Positions 8,796 through 17,819 of a DNA stretch of 59,376 bases are shown here, piece after piece (within the stretch, counting starts at the first letter, position 1; every line of letters begins with the position of its first letter). Source of the stretch: an uncultured Bacteroides sp. Its GTDB lineage: Bacteria; Bacteroidota; Bacteroidia; Bacteroidales; Bacteroidaceae. The translations under genes were made by a program, and so were the position numbers. Below the pieces are notes generated by a model. The model was given only the letters and a program-made list of their open reading frames with translations, was not told where the DNA came from and made no database searches. The stretch lies in the NCBI GenBank assembly GCA_944320865.1, contig CALUJC010000071.1:1-59376 (forward strand). The letters are read 5' to 3'.

Positions 8796-8871
8796 TGGTG
8801 GCGTAGTATCGCTACCGGCCTGGCGTTGGAACGCTGCCATGCTGGCGTTGGAACGCTACCGCGCGGGCCGC
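8796..8871. repeat. REP-like hairpin-chain repeat, copy D
   Basis: Contains GTGGCGTAGTATCGCTACC, CTGGCGTTGGAACGCTGCC and GGCGTTGGAACGCTACC modules in tandem between the DUF2851 gene and the kinase gene. Confidence 0.65.
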
Positions 8872-8912
8872 AGAAGGCGTGAACAGTATCACTTTAAACA
8901 TTATACATCACT

Positions 8913-9995
8913 ATGCAAGACCTTTTATCTATCATCTCTCACTTCCGGTTGGAAGGAACAGTACAGTCCGTCGACCCGCTGGGCTCGGGTCTTATCAACG
9001 ACACCTACAAGGTGACCACTGCCGAACCGTCGGCGCCCGACTACGTGTTGCAGCGCATCAACCACGCCATCTTTCAGGATGTGGACTTGCTGCAGGGCAA
9101 TATCGAGGCCGTCACCCGGCACATCCGCCGCAAGCTTGAGGCGCGCGGCGAGCAGGACATCGACCGCAAGGTGCTGCGCTTCCTGCCCGCCGAGGGGGGC
9201 AAAACGTATTGGCACGACGGCCGGAACTACTGGCGCATGATGGTGTTCATCCCCCGCGCCAAGACCTACGAGACGGTGAACCCGCAATATTCCTACTGCG
9301 CCGGCAAGGCCTTCGGCGAGTTCCAGGCCATGCTGGCCGACCTGCCCGACCCGCTGGGCGAGACCATTCCCGACTTCCACAACATGGAGTTCCGCCTGCG
9401 CCAGCTGCGCGAAGCCGTGGCTGCCGATGCCGCCGGACGGGTGGGGGAGGTGCAGTACTTCCTGGACGAGATAGAACGCCGCGCCCCCGAGATGTGCAAA
9501 GCCGAACGCCTGCACCGCGAAGGCCGGCTGCCCAAGCGCGTGTGCCACTGCGACACGAAGGTGAACAACATGATGTTTGACGAAGACGGCACGGTGCTCT
9601 GTGTCATCGACCTCGACACGGTGATGCCCTCGTTCGTCTTCTCGGACTACGGCGACTTCCTGCGCACTGCCGCCAATACCGGCAAGGAAGACGACCCGGA
9701 CCTGGACCGCGTCTCCTTCAACATGGACATCTTCCGCGCCTTCACCCGGGGTTATCTGGAGTCGGCCAAGCAGTTCCTGCTGCCCATTGAGGTGGAGAAC
9801 CTGCCCTACGCCGCCGCTCTGTTCCCCTACATGCAGTGCGTGCGCTTCCTGGCCGACTACATCAACGGCGACACTTACTATAAGATACAGTACCCCGACC
9901 ACAACCTGGTGCGCACCCGCGCCCAGTTCAAGCTGCTGCAGAGCGTGGAGGACAAGGCCGGGGAGATGAGGGCGTTCATAGCCGGGTGCCTGTAA
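8913..9995 (+). CDS. Phosphotransferase-family sugar kinase, NahK-like (N-acetylhexosamine 1-kinase type)
   Basis: A 360-residue protein of the aminoglycoside phosphotransferase/choline kinase fold. The catalytic loop HCDTKVNNMMFD (His212-Asp214, Asn218) and metal-binding IDLDTVMP (Asp233, Asp235) closely resemble the motifs of bifidobacterial NahK, which phosphorylates GlcNAc/GalNAc at C1 with ATP. The N-terminal phosphate-binding region reads GSGLINDTYKV. Length also fits NahK. A role in salvage of hexosamines released by the window's glycosidases is an inference; other small-molecule kinases of this fold are possible. It converges on the acyl-adenylase gene with a 23-base gap. Confidence 0.78.
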   Translation: MQDLLSIISHFRLEGTVQSVDPLGSGLINDTYKVTTAEPSAPDYVLQRINHAIFQDVDLLQGNIEAVTRHIRRKLEARGEQDIDRKVLRFLPAEGGKTYWHDGRNYWRMMVFIPRAKTYETVNPQYSYCAGKAFGEFQAMLADLPDPLGETIPDFHNMEFRLRQLREAVAADAAGRVGEVQYFLDEIERRAPEMCKAERLHREGRLPKRVCHCDTKVNNMMFDEDGTVLCVIDLDTVMPSFVFSDYGDFLRTAANTGKEDDPDLDRVSFNMDIFRAFTRGYLESAKQFLLPIEVENLPYAAALFPYMQCVRFLADYINGDTYYKIQYPDHNLVRTRAQFKLLQSVEDKAGEMRAFIAGCL

Positions 9996-10018
9996 GGCAC
10001 GCGGCCGAGGGCCCTTCC

Positions 10019-11530
10019 TTACTTGTTCAGTTTCAGCATTTCTTCAATGTATTCGCGTGTGTTGCTCAGGCGGGGAATCTTGTGTTGCCCGCCCAGCTTG
10101 CCCTTTTGCGCCAGCCAGTCGTGGAAGAGGCCGGGCCGGGCCACGATGACCTCCAAGGGCTGCAGGGCCAGGTCGTTCTGGCGTTTGGCCTCGTAGTCGG
10201 AGTTCACCTCTTTGAGCGTGTCGTCCAGCACGCGGGCAAAGCGCGCCAGGTCGTCGGGCATGCGAGCGAACTCGATGAGCCACTGGTGGCGGCACTTGGC
10301 GTGCTCGTCCATGAAGACGGGTGCGGCGCTGTAGTCCAGCACCTGGGCGCCCGTTTCGGCGCAAGCCTTGGCCAGGCCTTTCTCGGCATTGTCCACGATG
10401 AGCTCTTCGCCGAAGGCGTTGATGAAGTGCTTGGTGCGGCCGGTGATGACGAACTTCCACGGGTGGCGCTGGGTGAAGCGCACGGTGTCGCCTATCATGT
10501 AGCGCCACAGTCCGGCGGAGGTGGAGATGACCATGGCGTAGTTCTTGCCCACCTCCACGTCTTCGAGGCAGCAGATGCGGGGTTGCGGTTGGCCCACGTC
10601 TTCCAGCGGAATGAATTCGTAGAAGATGCCGTAGTCCACCATGAGCAGCATGGCAGGGTCGGCGGGGTCGTTTTGGGTGCCGAAGTATCCCTCGCTGGCG
10701 TTGTAGGTCTCCACATAGTGCATGCGGGGGCTGCGGATGAGGCCTTGGTACTGTTCGCGGTAGGGGGTGAAGGCCACGCCGCCGTGGAAGAATACTTCCA
10801 GATTGGGCCACACCTCGTCCAGACTCTCTTTACCCGTTTTTTCCAATATATGCTTGATGAGCACCAGCATCCACGAGGGCACGCCGGAGAGGTTGGTGAC
10901 GTTGCGCCCGATGGTCTCCTGCGCTATGGCCTCCATCTTGGCCTCGAAGTCGCCCATCAGTGCCGTCTGCTTGGAGGGCACGCGGACGAGGTTGACCAGC
11001 GGGTTGATGTTCTCTATCAGTATGGCCGAAAGGTCGCCCACCAGGCTGTGTGGGTTGTTCAGCCCCGGGCTGTGGCTGCCGCCCAGTATGAGGCCCTTGC
11101 CGCTGAAGAAGCGGCTCTTGGGGTTCTGGCCCAGGTAGATGGCCACGGCGTCGCGTCCACCCCGGTAGTGGGTGTCGTGCAGCGACTCGTGGCTGACGGG
11201 CAGGAACTTGCTCTTGTCGTTCGTGGTGCCCGACGACTTGGCGAACCATTTCACCTCCGTAGGCCACAGCAGTCCCTGTTCGCCCTGCCGCATGCGCTCC
11301 ACGTAGCCCTTGATGTCTTCATACGTCTGCACGGGCAGGCGGTCGTGGAAGTCCTGGTAGTTGCGGATGGTGGCGTAGCCGTACCGCCTTCCCCACTCGG
11401 TGTCGGCCGCCATGCCTACGAGGCGTTGCAGCACGCGTTGTTGCAGCTCGGCGCTGCGGTGGGTGTATTGTTCAATCTCCTTCAGGCGGGGGGTAAAGTA
11501 CGCCCGATTCAGAAATGCGGTAATGTTCAT
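10019..11530 (-). CDS. GH3 auxin-responsive-promoter family acyl-adenylating enzyme
   Basis: A 503-residue protein of the family named after plant GH3 acyl-amido synthetases (unrelated to glycoside hydrolase family 3). Family segments visible include FAKSSGTTNDKSKFLPVS (about 87-104, ATP/phosphate binding), YNASEGYFG (adenine-binding region) and YRYMIGDTVRF-type sequence WRYMIGDTVRFTQ. Such enzymes activate carboxylic acids as adenylates and couple them to amines; the bacterial substrate is unknown. The start at 11530 (MNITAFLNRAYF) is preceded by a good -7 box; the longer reading from 11569 would overlap that box. Confidence 0.85.
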   Translation of the reverse strand: MNITAFLNRAYFTPRLKEIEQYTHRSAELQQRVLQRLVGMAADTEWGRRYGYATIRNYQDFHDRLPVQTYEDIKGYVERMRQGEQGLLWPTEVKWFAKSSGTTNDKSKFLPVSHESLHDTHYRGGRDAVAIYLGQNPKSRFFSGKGLILGGSHSPGLNNPHSLVGDLSAILIENINPLVNLVRVPSKQTALMGDFEAKMEAIAQETIGRNVTNLSGVPSWMLVLIKHILEKTGKESLDEVWPNLEVFFHGGVAFTPYREQYQGLIRSPRMHYVETYNASEGYFGTQNDPADPAMLLMVDYGIFYEFIPLEDVGQPQPRICCLEDVEVGKNYAMVISTSAGLWRYMIGDTVRFTQRHPWKFVITGRTKHFINAFGEELIVDNAEKGLAKACAETGAQVLDYSAAPVFMDEHAKCRHQWLIEFARMPDDLARFARVLDDTLKEVNSDYEAKRQNDLALQPLEVIVARPGLFHDWLAQKGKLGGQHKIPRLSNTREYIEEMLKLNK

Positions 11531-11566
11531 CTTTCGTCCGTTTTTTGAAATCAAAAAATTCCGTGG

Positions 11567-11574
11567 CAAAAATA
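11567..11574 (-). promoter_or_regulatory. -7 promoter box for the acyl-adenylase gene
   Basis: TATTTTTG on the minus strand (plus strand CAAAAATA) lies 36 bases upstream of the start codon at 11530. No clear TTG at the expected -33 distance. Confidence 0.4.
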
Positions 11575-11690
11575 ATCTTATTTATCGTCTTCTCTATCTT
11601 TTTCTCCTTTTTTTTCTACCTTTACCGCCTGCAAGGGGCTGTGGAGGTGACAAGCAGGTTTCTTTTCCCTCCCTCAAGACCATTGCAAGG

Positions 11691-11768
11691 CTGGCGTGGT
11701 AGCGTTCCTACGCTAGCACGGTAGGGTAGTATCGCTTGGTCGGTAACGTTCCTACGCTACCAAGGTCG
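11691..11768. repeat. REP-like hairpin-chain repeat, copy E
   Basis: Modules CTGGCGTGGTAGCGTTCCTACGC, GGTAGGGTAGTATCGC and GGTAACGTTCCTACGCTACC occur in tandem and end eight bases before the large palindromic element. Confidence 0.6.
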
Positions 11769-11775
11769 TGATGAT

Positions 11776-12241
11776 AGTGCACTTTTTCTTTCGCTTGCCC
11801 GAAAGAAAAAGATGCCAAAAAGAAAGGGCCCCGGCTGTGCCCGTCGGGCTACTCCGGACGACCTTCTGCCTGAAGGGCAGAAACTCGCTTCGCTCAGACA
11901 GTCTGCCCTTTTTAACGGCATCCGGCCATCCTCCGCTTCACGCCTGCCGGTCAATGCCGGAGAGCCATGCGGCGTTGGACGCTGCATTATACACGATGTA
12001 GAGACGTGGCGTGCCGCGTCTTACAGGGCGTGAGGTTTGATGCCCAACGCCGCATGGCCGCGCCTAAGCGTAGGGGTGTGAAGCGGAGAGCGCGTTTTTG
12101 CGTGAAGAACGGCAGTTTGTTTGAGCGAAGCGAGTTGACTGCCGTTTAGCAAAAACACGCTCGGAGTAGCCCCGGAGCTTCAGCGCTTGACTTTTTTCTT
12201 TTGGTATCTTTTCTTTTTGCGTCAAGGCAAAAAGAAAAGTA
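11776..12241. mobile_element. Nested palindromic element of about 466 bp, MITE-like, no transposase
   Basis: Outer hairpin arms at 11776-11857 and about 12152-12241 are inverted to each other. Inside them further inverted pairs nest in order: ACTCGCTTCGCTCA with TGAGCGAAGCGAGT, CTCCGCTTCAC with GTGAAGCGGAG, and CATGCGGCGTTGG with CCAACGCCGCATG. The centre is a hairpin, AGACGTGGC-GT-GCCGCGTCT, at 12002-12021. The symmetry axis near 12011 agrees with the midpoint of the outer ends. The only open frames inside are short and read across the arms, so no protein is called. It could be a non-autonomous mobile element or a structured RNA locus; the arm at 1-100 shows it is dispersed. Confidence 0.65.
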
Positions 12242-12277
12242 CAGAAATAATTTAGTAAAGATAAAAACAAACACATT

Positions 12278-13291
12278 ATGAGAATCGGAATCTTGACATC
12301 GGGGGGCGACTGCCCCGGCATCAACGCCACCATCCGGGGCGTGAGCAAGACGGCCATCTGCGAGTGGGGGATGGAGGTGATAGGCATACACAGCGGCTTC
12401 CAGGGGCTGCTGACGGGCGACGTGGAGCAGCTGACCGAGAAGTCGCTCTCCGGCTTGCTCAACTTGGGAGGCACCGTGCTGGGCACCTCGCGCGAAAAGC
12501 CGTTCAAGAAGAACGGCGGCACCGTGGACGGGGTGGACAAACCTACCCTCATCCGCCGCAACATGGAGAAGCTGGGGCTGGACTGCCTGGTGTGCATCGG
12601 CGGAAACGGCACGCAGAAGACGGCGGCCAAGCTCGCCGCCATGGGACTGAACATCGTGTCTGTGCCCAAGACCATAGACAACGACATCTGGGGCACGGAC
12701 ATCTCCTTCGGCTTCGACTCGGCCGTCACCATCGCCACCGAGGCCATCGACCGCCTGCACTCCACCGCCAGCTCGCACAAGCGCGTCATGGTCATCGAGG
12801 TGATGGGGCACAAGGCCGGCTGGATAGCCCTTTATTCGGGCATGGCAGGCGGGGGCGACGTCATCCTCATTCCGGAGATAAGCTACGACATCCGCCACAT
12901 AGGCGACGTCATCTTGAACCGCGTGAAGCAGGGGCGCAACTACTCCATCGTCGTGGTAGCCGAGGGTATCGCCACCGACGGGCAGAGCCGTGCCGGCGAG
13001 TACATTGCCCGCGCCATAGAGGCCGAGACGGGCATCGAGAGCCGCGAAACGGTGTTGGGGTACATACAGCGCGGAGGGTCGCCCACGGCGTTCGACCGCA
13101 ACCTCTCCACCCGCATGGGCGGCCATGCCACGGAGCTGGTGGCCAACCGCGACTTCGGGCGCATGGTGCGGCTCAAGGGCAACGAGGTGTCGTCCATCCC
13201 CCTGGCCGAGGTGGCCGGAAAGTTAAAACTGGTGACTGAGGATGAGGATTTAGTTGTCCAGGGTCGCCGGATGGGCATTTGCTTCGGCTGA
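12278..13291 (+). CDS. pfkA: 6-phosphofructokinase
   Basis: A 337-residue glycolytic kinase that phosphorylates fructose 6-phosphate at C1. The N-terminal GILTSGGDCPGINATIRG and the catalytic PKTIDNDIWGTD (proton-acceptor Asp) are diagnostic, and MGHKAGWIALYSGMAGG is the substrate-binding segment. The phosphate-binding loop reads IGGNGTQKTA, so the usual GGDG aspartate is Asn110; this is a variant class, so the phosphoryl donor (ATP or PPi) should not be assumed, although the Gly following it is the ATP-type residue. The last 42 bases overlap the convergent rnc gene. Confidence 0.92.
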   Translation: MRIGILTSGGDCPGINATIRGVSKTAICEWGMEVIGIHSGFQGLLTGDVEQLTEKSLSGLLNLGGTVLGTSREKPFKKNGGTVDGVDKPTLIRRNMEKLGLDCLVCIGGNGTQKTAAKLAAMGLNIVSVPKTIDNDIWGTDISFGFDSAVTIATEAIDRLHSTASSHKRVMVIEVMGHKAGWIALYSGMAGGGDVILIPEISYDIRHIGDVILNRVKQGRNYSIVVVAEGIATDGQSRAGEYIARAIEAETGIESRETVLGYIQRGGSPTAFDRNLSTRMGGHATELVANRDFGRMVRLKGNEVSSIPLAEVAGKLKLVTEDEDLVVQGRRMGICFG

Positions 13292-14116
13292 CGGCAGAGG
13301 CATGTCTTCTTCCGTGGCCGGGGCGTCGCATGGGGCGGCATCAGCCGTCTCGTGTGCCTTGGCGCTTTTCACGGCGGCTATGAAGGCGGCGCTGCTCAGC
13401 TTCTTCAGTGCCATGCGGGCGGCGTTCTGCTGCGACTCTTTCTTGGAGTAGCCTTTCCCCATTCCGGCGGTGAGGCCTTCAATGCGTACCTCGGTGTGGA
13501 ACATGGGGCTGTTGTCCTTGTCCTGGAACTGGTTGATAAGCTCGAAGCTCACTTCTATCTTTTGCTTTTGGCTCCACTCGATGAGCTTCGATTTGAAGTT
13601 GACCTCCTTGCGCGACATGGTGTCGAGGTCGATGTATTCCCTGAAGATTTTCTTTTCCATGAACTCCTTGCACCGCTCATAGCCCTGGTCTAGATAGATG
13701 GCTCCTACGAAGGCCTCGAACGCGTTGCCATACATGTAGCTGTTGTGCACCGACGAGCGCGTGGTGTACTTCACCAGCTTGTCCAGCCCGATTTCCACGG
13801 CCAGCTTGTTCAGTGTCTCGCGCTGCACTATCTTGGAGCGGGTGTTGGTGAGAAACCCTTCCTTGCGGCCTTCAAAGTGCTTGTACAGCAAGTCGGCCAC
13901 CACGGCGTCGAGTATGGCGTCGCCCAGGAATTCTAGCCGCTCGTTGTTGATGGGGCGGCCTTTTTCCGTCTTCAGGGAGGTGGACTTGTGCAGCAGGGCC
14001 TGCCGGTAGAGGGTAATGTTGTGGGGCACGAATCCCAGTATGCGGTAAAAACAAAGATAAGACTCTCTGTCCTTGCGGAACAGGAGCCTTATCTTGTCTA
14101 TTTGGTTACGTAACAC
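13250..14116 (-). CDS. rnc: Ribonuclease III
   Basis: A 288-residue double-stranded-RNA endonuclease for rRNA and mRNA processing. The nuclease signature NNERLEFLGDAILDAVVADLL and the second acidic motif (GNAFEAFVGAIYLDQGY) are present, followed by a C-terminal dsRNA-binding domain (about 175-245) ending in SKKESQQNAARMALKKL. A 40-residue low-complexity Ala/Glu/Pro tail follows. A GTG start at 14116 (VLRNQIDKIRLLF) is proposed, because the upstream ATG at 14173 lies inside fabF and adds unconserved residues. It is third in the acpP-fabF-rnc operon, 26 bases after fabF. Confidence 0.9.
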   Translation of the reverse strand: MLRNQIDKIRLLFRKDRESYLCFYRILGFVPHNITLYRQALLHKSTSLKTEKGRPINNERLEFLGDAILDAVVADLLYKHFEGRKEGFLTNTRSKIVQRETLNKLAVEIGLDKLVKYTTRSSVHNSYMYGNAFEAFVGAIYLDQGYERCKEFMEKKIFREYIDLDTMSRKEVNFKSKLIEWSQKQKIEVSFELINQFQDKDNSPMFHTEVRIEGLTAGMGKGYSKKESQQNAARMALKKLSSAAFIAAVKSAKAHETADAAPCDAPATEEDMPLPSAEANAHPATLDN

Positions 14117-14142
14117 GATGATGTATCCGTTTACGCAATTAC

Positions 14143-15408
14143 TTACTCCGTGTACTTCTTGAAGATGACACATGCGTTGTGCCCGCCGAAGCCGAAGGTA
14201 TTGGACAGCGCCACGTTGACATCGCGCTCTTGAGCCTTGTTGAACGTGAAGTTCAGGCTGTAGTCGATGTTTTCGTCGTTGTCGCCTTCCTCATGGTTGA
14301 TGGTGGGGGGCACGATGCCGTTCTTGATGGCGAGGATGCTGGCAATGGCTTCTACCGCGCCGGCAGCTCCCAGCAAGTGGCCCGTCATAGACTTGGTTGA
14401 ACTGATGTTCAACTTATAAGCATGTTCTCCAAATACTTCCTGGATGGCTTTCACCTCCGAGATGTCGCCCACGGGCGTCGATGTGCCGTGTACGTTGATG
14501 TAGTCCACATCTTCGGGAGCCATGCCGGCATCTTCCAGCGCGTTCTGCATCACCAGCTTGGCGCCCAAGCCTTCGGGGTGGGAAGCCGTGAGGTGATAAG
14601 CGTCGGCCGACATGCCCACGCCTGCCAGTTCGGCGTAAATCTTGGCGCCGCGAGCCTTGGCGTGCTCCAGTTCTTCGAGCACGAGGCAGCCGCCTCCTTC
14701 GCCCATCACAAAGCCGTCGCGGCTTGCGCTGAACGGGCGTGATGCCGTCTCAGGCGAATCGTTGCGTGTGGACAGTGCGTGCATGGCGTTGAAGCCGCCT
14801 ACGCCGCAAGCTGCAATGGCTGCTTCCGACCCTCCGGTGACAATGGCGTTGGCCTTGCCCAGCCGGATGAGGTTGAAAGCGTCGGCAATGGCGTTGGTCG
14901 AGGTGGCACATGCCGAGCAAGTGGCATAGTTGGGTCCGTGGAAACCGTACAGCATGGATATCTGTCCGGCTGCAATGTCCGAAATCATCTTCGGAATGAA
15001 GAACGGGCTGAATTTCGGTCCCATCTCCTGTCCGTGCAAGGCGTAGTTGCCTGCTTCTTCCTCGAACGTGCGGATACCGCCGATGCCTGCGCCGAAAATG
15101 ACGCCTATGCGGTTCAAATCTTCTTTCTCGGTGTCAAGACCCGAATCGCCTACCGCCTGCTTGGCCACGGCCACGGCATACTGCGTGTACAGGTCCATCT
15201 TGCGTGCCTCTTTGCGGTCGATGTATTGCGTGGCGTCGAAGTTCTTTACCTCGCACGCGAACTGAGTCTTGAAAAGGTGCGCATCAAAATGAGTAATAGG
15301 CCCGGCTCCGCTAACCCCGTTGACCAGGTTCTCCCAAAACTCGGAGACAGTGTTGCCAATGGGAGTAACGGCGCCCAGACCTGTTACTACTACTCTTTTT
15401 AATTCCAT
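14143..15408 (-). CDS. fabF: Beta-ketoacyl-ACP synthase II
   Basis: A 421-residue condensing enzyme of fatty-acid elongation that joins acyl chains to malonyl-ACP. The thiolase-fold catalytic triad is visible: Cys167 in [12 protein letters not shown], His307 in [12 protein letters not shown] and His344 in [13 protein letters not shown]. Length is normal for FabF. It lies 18 bases downstream of acpP, which encodes its carrier substrate. Confidence 0.96.
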   Translation of the reverse strand: MELKRVVVTGLGAVTPIGNTVSEFWENLVNGVSGAGPITHFDAHLFKTQFACEVKNFDATQYIDRKEARKMDLYTQYAVAVAKQAVGDSGLDTEKEDLNRIGVIFGAGIGGIRTFEEEAGNYALHGQEMGPKFSPFFIPKMISDIAAGQISMLYGFHGPNYATCSACATSTNAIADAFNLIRLGKANAIVTGGSEAAIAACGVGGFNAMHALSTRNDSPETASRPFSASRDGFVMGEGGGCLVLEELEHAKARGAKIYAELAGVGMSADAYHLTASHPEGLGAKLVMQNALEDAGMAPEDVDYINVHGTSTPVGDISEVKAIQEVFGEHAYKLNISSTKSMTGHLLGAAGAVEAIASILAIKNGIVPPTINHEEGDNDENIDYSLNFTFNKAQERDVNVALSNTFGFGGHNACVIFKKYTE

Positions 15409-15426
15409 GTGTGAACGCGGATAAAA

Positions 15427-15663
15427 TTACTTGGCGTGCTCTTCGATGTAGTTAATGGCATCGCCTACAGTGCCAATCTTTTCGGCTTGGTCATCGGGAA
15501 TGGAGATGCCGAACTCTTTCTCAAACTCCATGATGAGCTCTACCGTGTCCAGAGAATCTGCGCCCAGATCATTAGTGAAGCTGGCTTCGTTAGTAACTTC
15601 GGATTCTTCTACGCCCAATTTATCGACGATAATCGCTTTCACTTTTGATGCAATTTCAGACAT
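15427..15663 (-). CDS. acpP: Acyl carrier protein
   Basis: A 78-residue acidic protein carrying growing acyl chains on phosphopantetheine. The attachment site is Ser in [12 protein letters not shown]. The start at 15663 ([12 protein letters not shown]) gives the standard ACP length; the open frame continues 39 codons further upstream but that part covers the promoter. It is the first gene of acpP-fabF-rnc. Confidence 0.96.
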   Translation of the reverse strand: MSEIASKVKAIIVDKLGVEESEVTNEASFTNDLGADSLDTVELIMEFEKEFGISIPDDQAEKIGTVGDAINYIEEHAK

Positions 15664-15715
15664 AACTTTAAGTTTTAAATTAATAATTAAGTTTTTATTC
15701 TTTAATTTTGCGCTG

Positions 15716-15747
15716 CAAAGGAAGGAATATTTATCGTACCCCGCAAA
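15716..15747 (-). promoter_or_regulatory. Promoter of the acpP-fabF-rnc operon
   Basis: Minus-strand TTTG (15744-15747) and TTCCTTTG (15716-15723, one mismatch to TAnnTTTG) are separated by 20 bases, the spacing seen at other promoters in this window. The AT-rich leader to acpP is about 50 bases. Confidence 0.45.
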
Positions 15748-15813
15748 TATTTGGGGCATTAAATGCGTTTTTTTGCTCATTTTTTCGCACTTTGTGCATA
15801 AAAATACTGGATT

Positions 15814-16380
15814 ATGAAGAAAAACATCGCAATTTTCGCATCAGGAAACGGGACGAATGCAGAGAACATCGTCCGCTATTTTCGTGACAAGGGAACGGCT
15901 GAAGTGAAGTTGGTGCTTGCCAACCGCCCGGATGCCTTTGTGTTGCAACGTGCAGAACGCCTGGGCGTGCCGGCTTTCTATGTAAATAAGGAAGAATGGA
16001 AAGAGGGCACCCGCGTGCTGCAGCTGCTGGCCGACCATGGCATTGACTTCGTGGCGCTGGCGGGCTTCCTGCTGCGCGTGCCGGACAACGTGCTGCACGC
16101 CTACACGGGCCGGATGGTGAACATACATCCCTCGCTACTGCCCAAGTTTGGCGGCAAAGGCATGTACGGCGACCGTGTGCACCAGGCGGTGCTCGATGCG
16201 GGCGAGGCCGAGAGCGGCATCACCATACACTATACTACCGAGCAGTATGACGAGGGCGGCATCGTGTGCCAGCAGAAGTGCCCCGTGCTGCCCGGCGACA
16301 CGCCCGACACCTTGGCACAGCGCGTCCACGCCCTGGAGTATGAGTACTACCCCCGGGTGATAGAGAGCCTGCTGCAATGA
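15814..16380 (+). CDS. purN: Phosphoribosylglycinamide formyltransferase
   Basis: A 188-residue enzyme of purine synthesis that transfers a formyl group from 10-formyl-THF to GAR. The N-terminal [12 protein letters not shown] binds the phosphoribosyl moiety. [15 protein letters not shown] carries the catalytic His, and [18 protein letters not shown] carries the catalytic Asp. Divergent from acpP across a 150-base AT-rich gap, and convergent with pdxB seven bases downstream. Confidence 0.95.
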   Translation: MKKNIAIFASGNGTNAENIVRYFRDKGTAEVKLVLANRPDAFVLQRAERLGVPAFYVNKEEWKEGTRVLQLLADHGIDFVALAGFLLRVPDNVLHAYTGRMVNIHPSLLPKFGGKGMYGDRVHQAVLDAGEAESGITIHYTTEQYDEGGIVCQQKCPVLPGDTPDTLAQRVHALEYEYYPRVIESLLQ

Positions 16381-16387
16381 GGTCCTT

Positions 16388-17431
16388 TTATATATATTCT
16401 ATAGTATAAGCCAGCCTTTCGCGGCGCAGCGGATAGTCGCCCCGCAGCCTTTCGAACTGTTCGGGCCGGGCGCGCAGCCTGTCGCAGTCCCGGCGCGGGT
16501 CGTACATCTGCAGGCAGGCATCCGTCAGGTCGCGTGCCCGGATGAGGGGCTGTGCCGGCGGCGGAGGCACGATGCTGTAGTCCGCCCGCAGGTGGAAAAA
16601 GCCGCACAGCGCGTCGAGCGCCATGCGCGTGGCGTTGGCCTTGCCGTCGGCCGAGTAGCCCGCAATGTGCGGCGTGGCCAGGAAGGCGCGCTGCAGCAGC
16701 CGGCGGTCAATGTCGGGCTCATGCTCCCACACGTCTATGATGGCATCGGTCACGCGGCCTTCGTCCAGCGCATGCAGCAGGGCGGCGGTGTCCACCACCT
16801 CCCCGCGCGACGTGTTCACCAGCAGCGGCCGGCGTTGCAAGGTGGCGAAGAAGGTTTCGTCCGCCAAGTGGAAGGTGTTGTATTTCCCTTCCCTGTTCAG
16901 CGGCACGTGGAAGGTCAGCACGTCGCACCGCCGTGCCAGCTCCTCCAGGCTGCAGAAGCCCGCGCCCCCCTCGCGATCCTGCCGGGGAGGGTCGTTCAGC
17001 AACACCGTCATGCCCAACTCCCGCGCCACGGCAGCCACCCGGGTGCCCACATTGCCGGCGCCCACAATGCCTATGGTGAGCCGGTGCAGCGGCACGCCCG
17101 TGGCCTGCTGCCACAGCAGCAGGGCCGACTGCATGTACTGCGCCACCGAGGCCGCGTTGCAGCCCGGCGCGTTGGCCCAGGCAATGCCCACCCGGCGGCA
17201 CCATGCGGTGTCTATGTGGTCGAAACCTATGGTGGCGGTGGCAATGAAGCGCACGCGGCTGCCCTCCAGCAGGTGGCGGTCGCAGCGGGTGCGGGTGCGG
17301 GTGACGAGGGCGTCGGCCTCCCTCACCAGTCCGGGCGTAAACTCCCTGCCGGGCACATAGACCACTTCATCGGCAATCTGCTCCAGCGCTTCGCGGATGA
17401 AGGGAATCTTATCGTCAACAATAACTTTCAT
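16388..17431 (-). CDS. pdxB: Erythronate-4-phosphate dehydrogenase
   Basis: A 347-residue NAD-dependent 2-hydroxyacid dehydrogenase of the DXP-independent vitamin B6 pathway. The N-terminal KVIVDDKIPFIREALEQIADEV is characteristic of PdxB. The Rossmann motif GIVGAGNVGTRVA, the VNTSRGEVVD segment and the catalytic His in DVWEHEPD follow. The roughly 90-residue C-terminal extension after the catalytic core also fits PdxB rather than other dehydrogenases of the superfamily. Confidence 0.93.
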   Translation of the reverse strand: MKVIVDDKIPFIREALEQIADEVVYVPGREFTPGLVREADALVTRTRTRCDRHLLEGSRVRFIATATIGFDHIDTAWCRRVGIAWANAPGCNAASVAQYMQSALLLWQQATGVPLHRLTIGIVGAGNVGTRVAAVARELGMTVLLNDPPRQDREGGAGFCSLEELARRCDVLTFHVPLNREGKYNTFHLADETFFATLQRRPLLVNTSRGEVVDTAALLHALDEGRVTDAIIDVWEHEPDIDRRLLQRAFLATPHIAGYSADGKANATRMALDALCGFFHLRADYSIVPPPPAQPLIRARDLTDACLQMYDPRRDCDRLRARPEQFERLRGDYPLRRERLAYTIEYI

Positions 17432-17450
17432 CTGTCAGATTTTGCGGGTG

Positions 17451-17458
17451 CAAAGATA
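17451..17458 (-). promoter_or_regulatory. -7 promoter box of pdxB
   Basis: TATCTTTG on the minus strand, about 20 bases upstream of the pdxB start; no TTG at the ideal -33 position. Confidence 0.4.
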
Positions 17459-17469
17459 CGCATAGTTGC

Positions 17470-17799
17470 TCAACGGCGTATAGGCTCGCCGCAGAAGTTT
17501 TCTTTGCTGTAGAAAGTCCGGCCCACCCGGTCAATGTGCTCGCCCAGCGGCGAGCCGGCCACTTTATTGTAGTCCACCAGGTCCACGTGGTACAGCAGCC
17601 CCAAGTCGTCCAGTCCGATGCCGATGTCCAGCAACTGCCTGTAGGAGATGTCCTCCCCCACGAGGGCAAGGTCGATGTCCGAGCCTTCGGAATAATTCCC
17701 CTTGGCCCTCGAGCCGAATATGATGGCGCGGCTGATGTTGGGGTGCCCTCGGAGCACCCCGGCGATGTCTTCTATCACTTGCGGGCTTAGTCCGTACAT
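17470..17799 (-). CDS. MNT-type minimal nucleotidyltransferase
   Basis: A 109-residue protein with the polymerase-beta nucleotidyltransferase motif GSRAKGNYSEGSDIDLAL (Gly-Ser, then Asp-x-Asp for metal) and a third acidic position near HVDLVD. Such MNT proteins normally pair with a HEPN-domain partner as toxin-antitoxin modules, where MNT AMPylates the HEPN RNase. No HEPN gene is adjacent: downstream is pdxB and upstream is a divergent gene. It is therefore an orphan, or it serves another target. Confidence 0.8.
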   Translation of the reverse strand: MYGLSPQVIEDIAGVLRGHPNISRAIIFGSRAKGNYSEGSDIDLALVGEDISYRQLLDIGIGLDDLGLLYHVDLVDYNKVAGSPLGEHIDRVGRTFYSKENFCGEPIRR

Positions 17800-17819
17800 A
17801 TTTTAAGCGAAATATTGTG

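Noticed and set aside
11757-12149. Open frames inside the palindromic element
   Set aside because: They read through inverted arms, occur on both strands and show no protein features.
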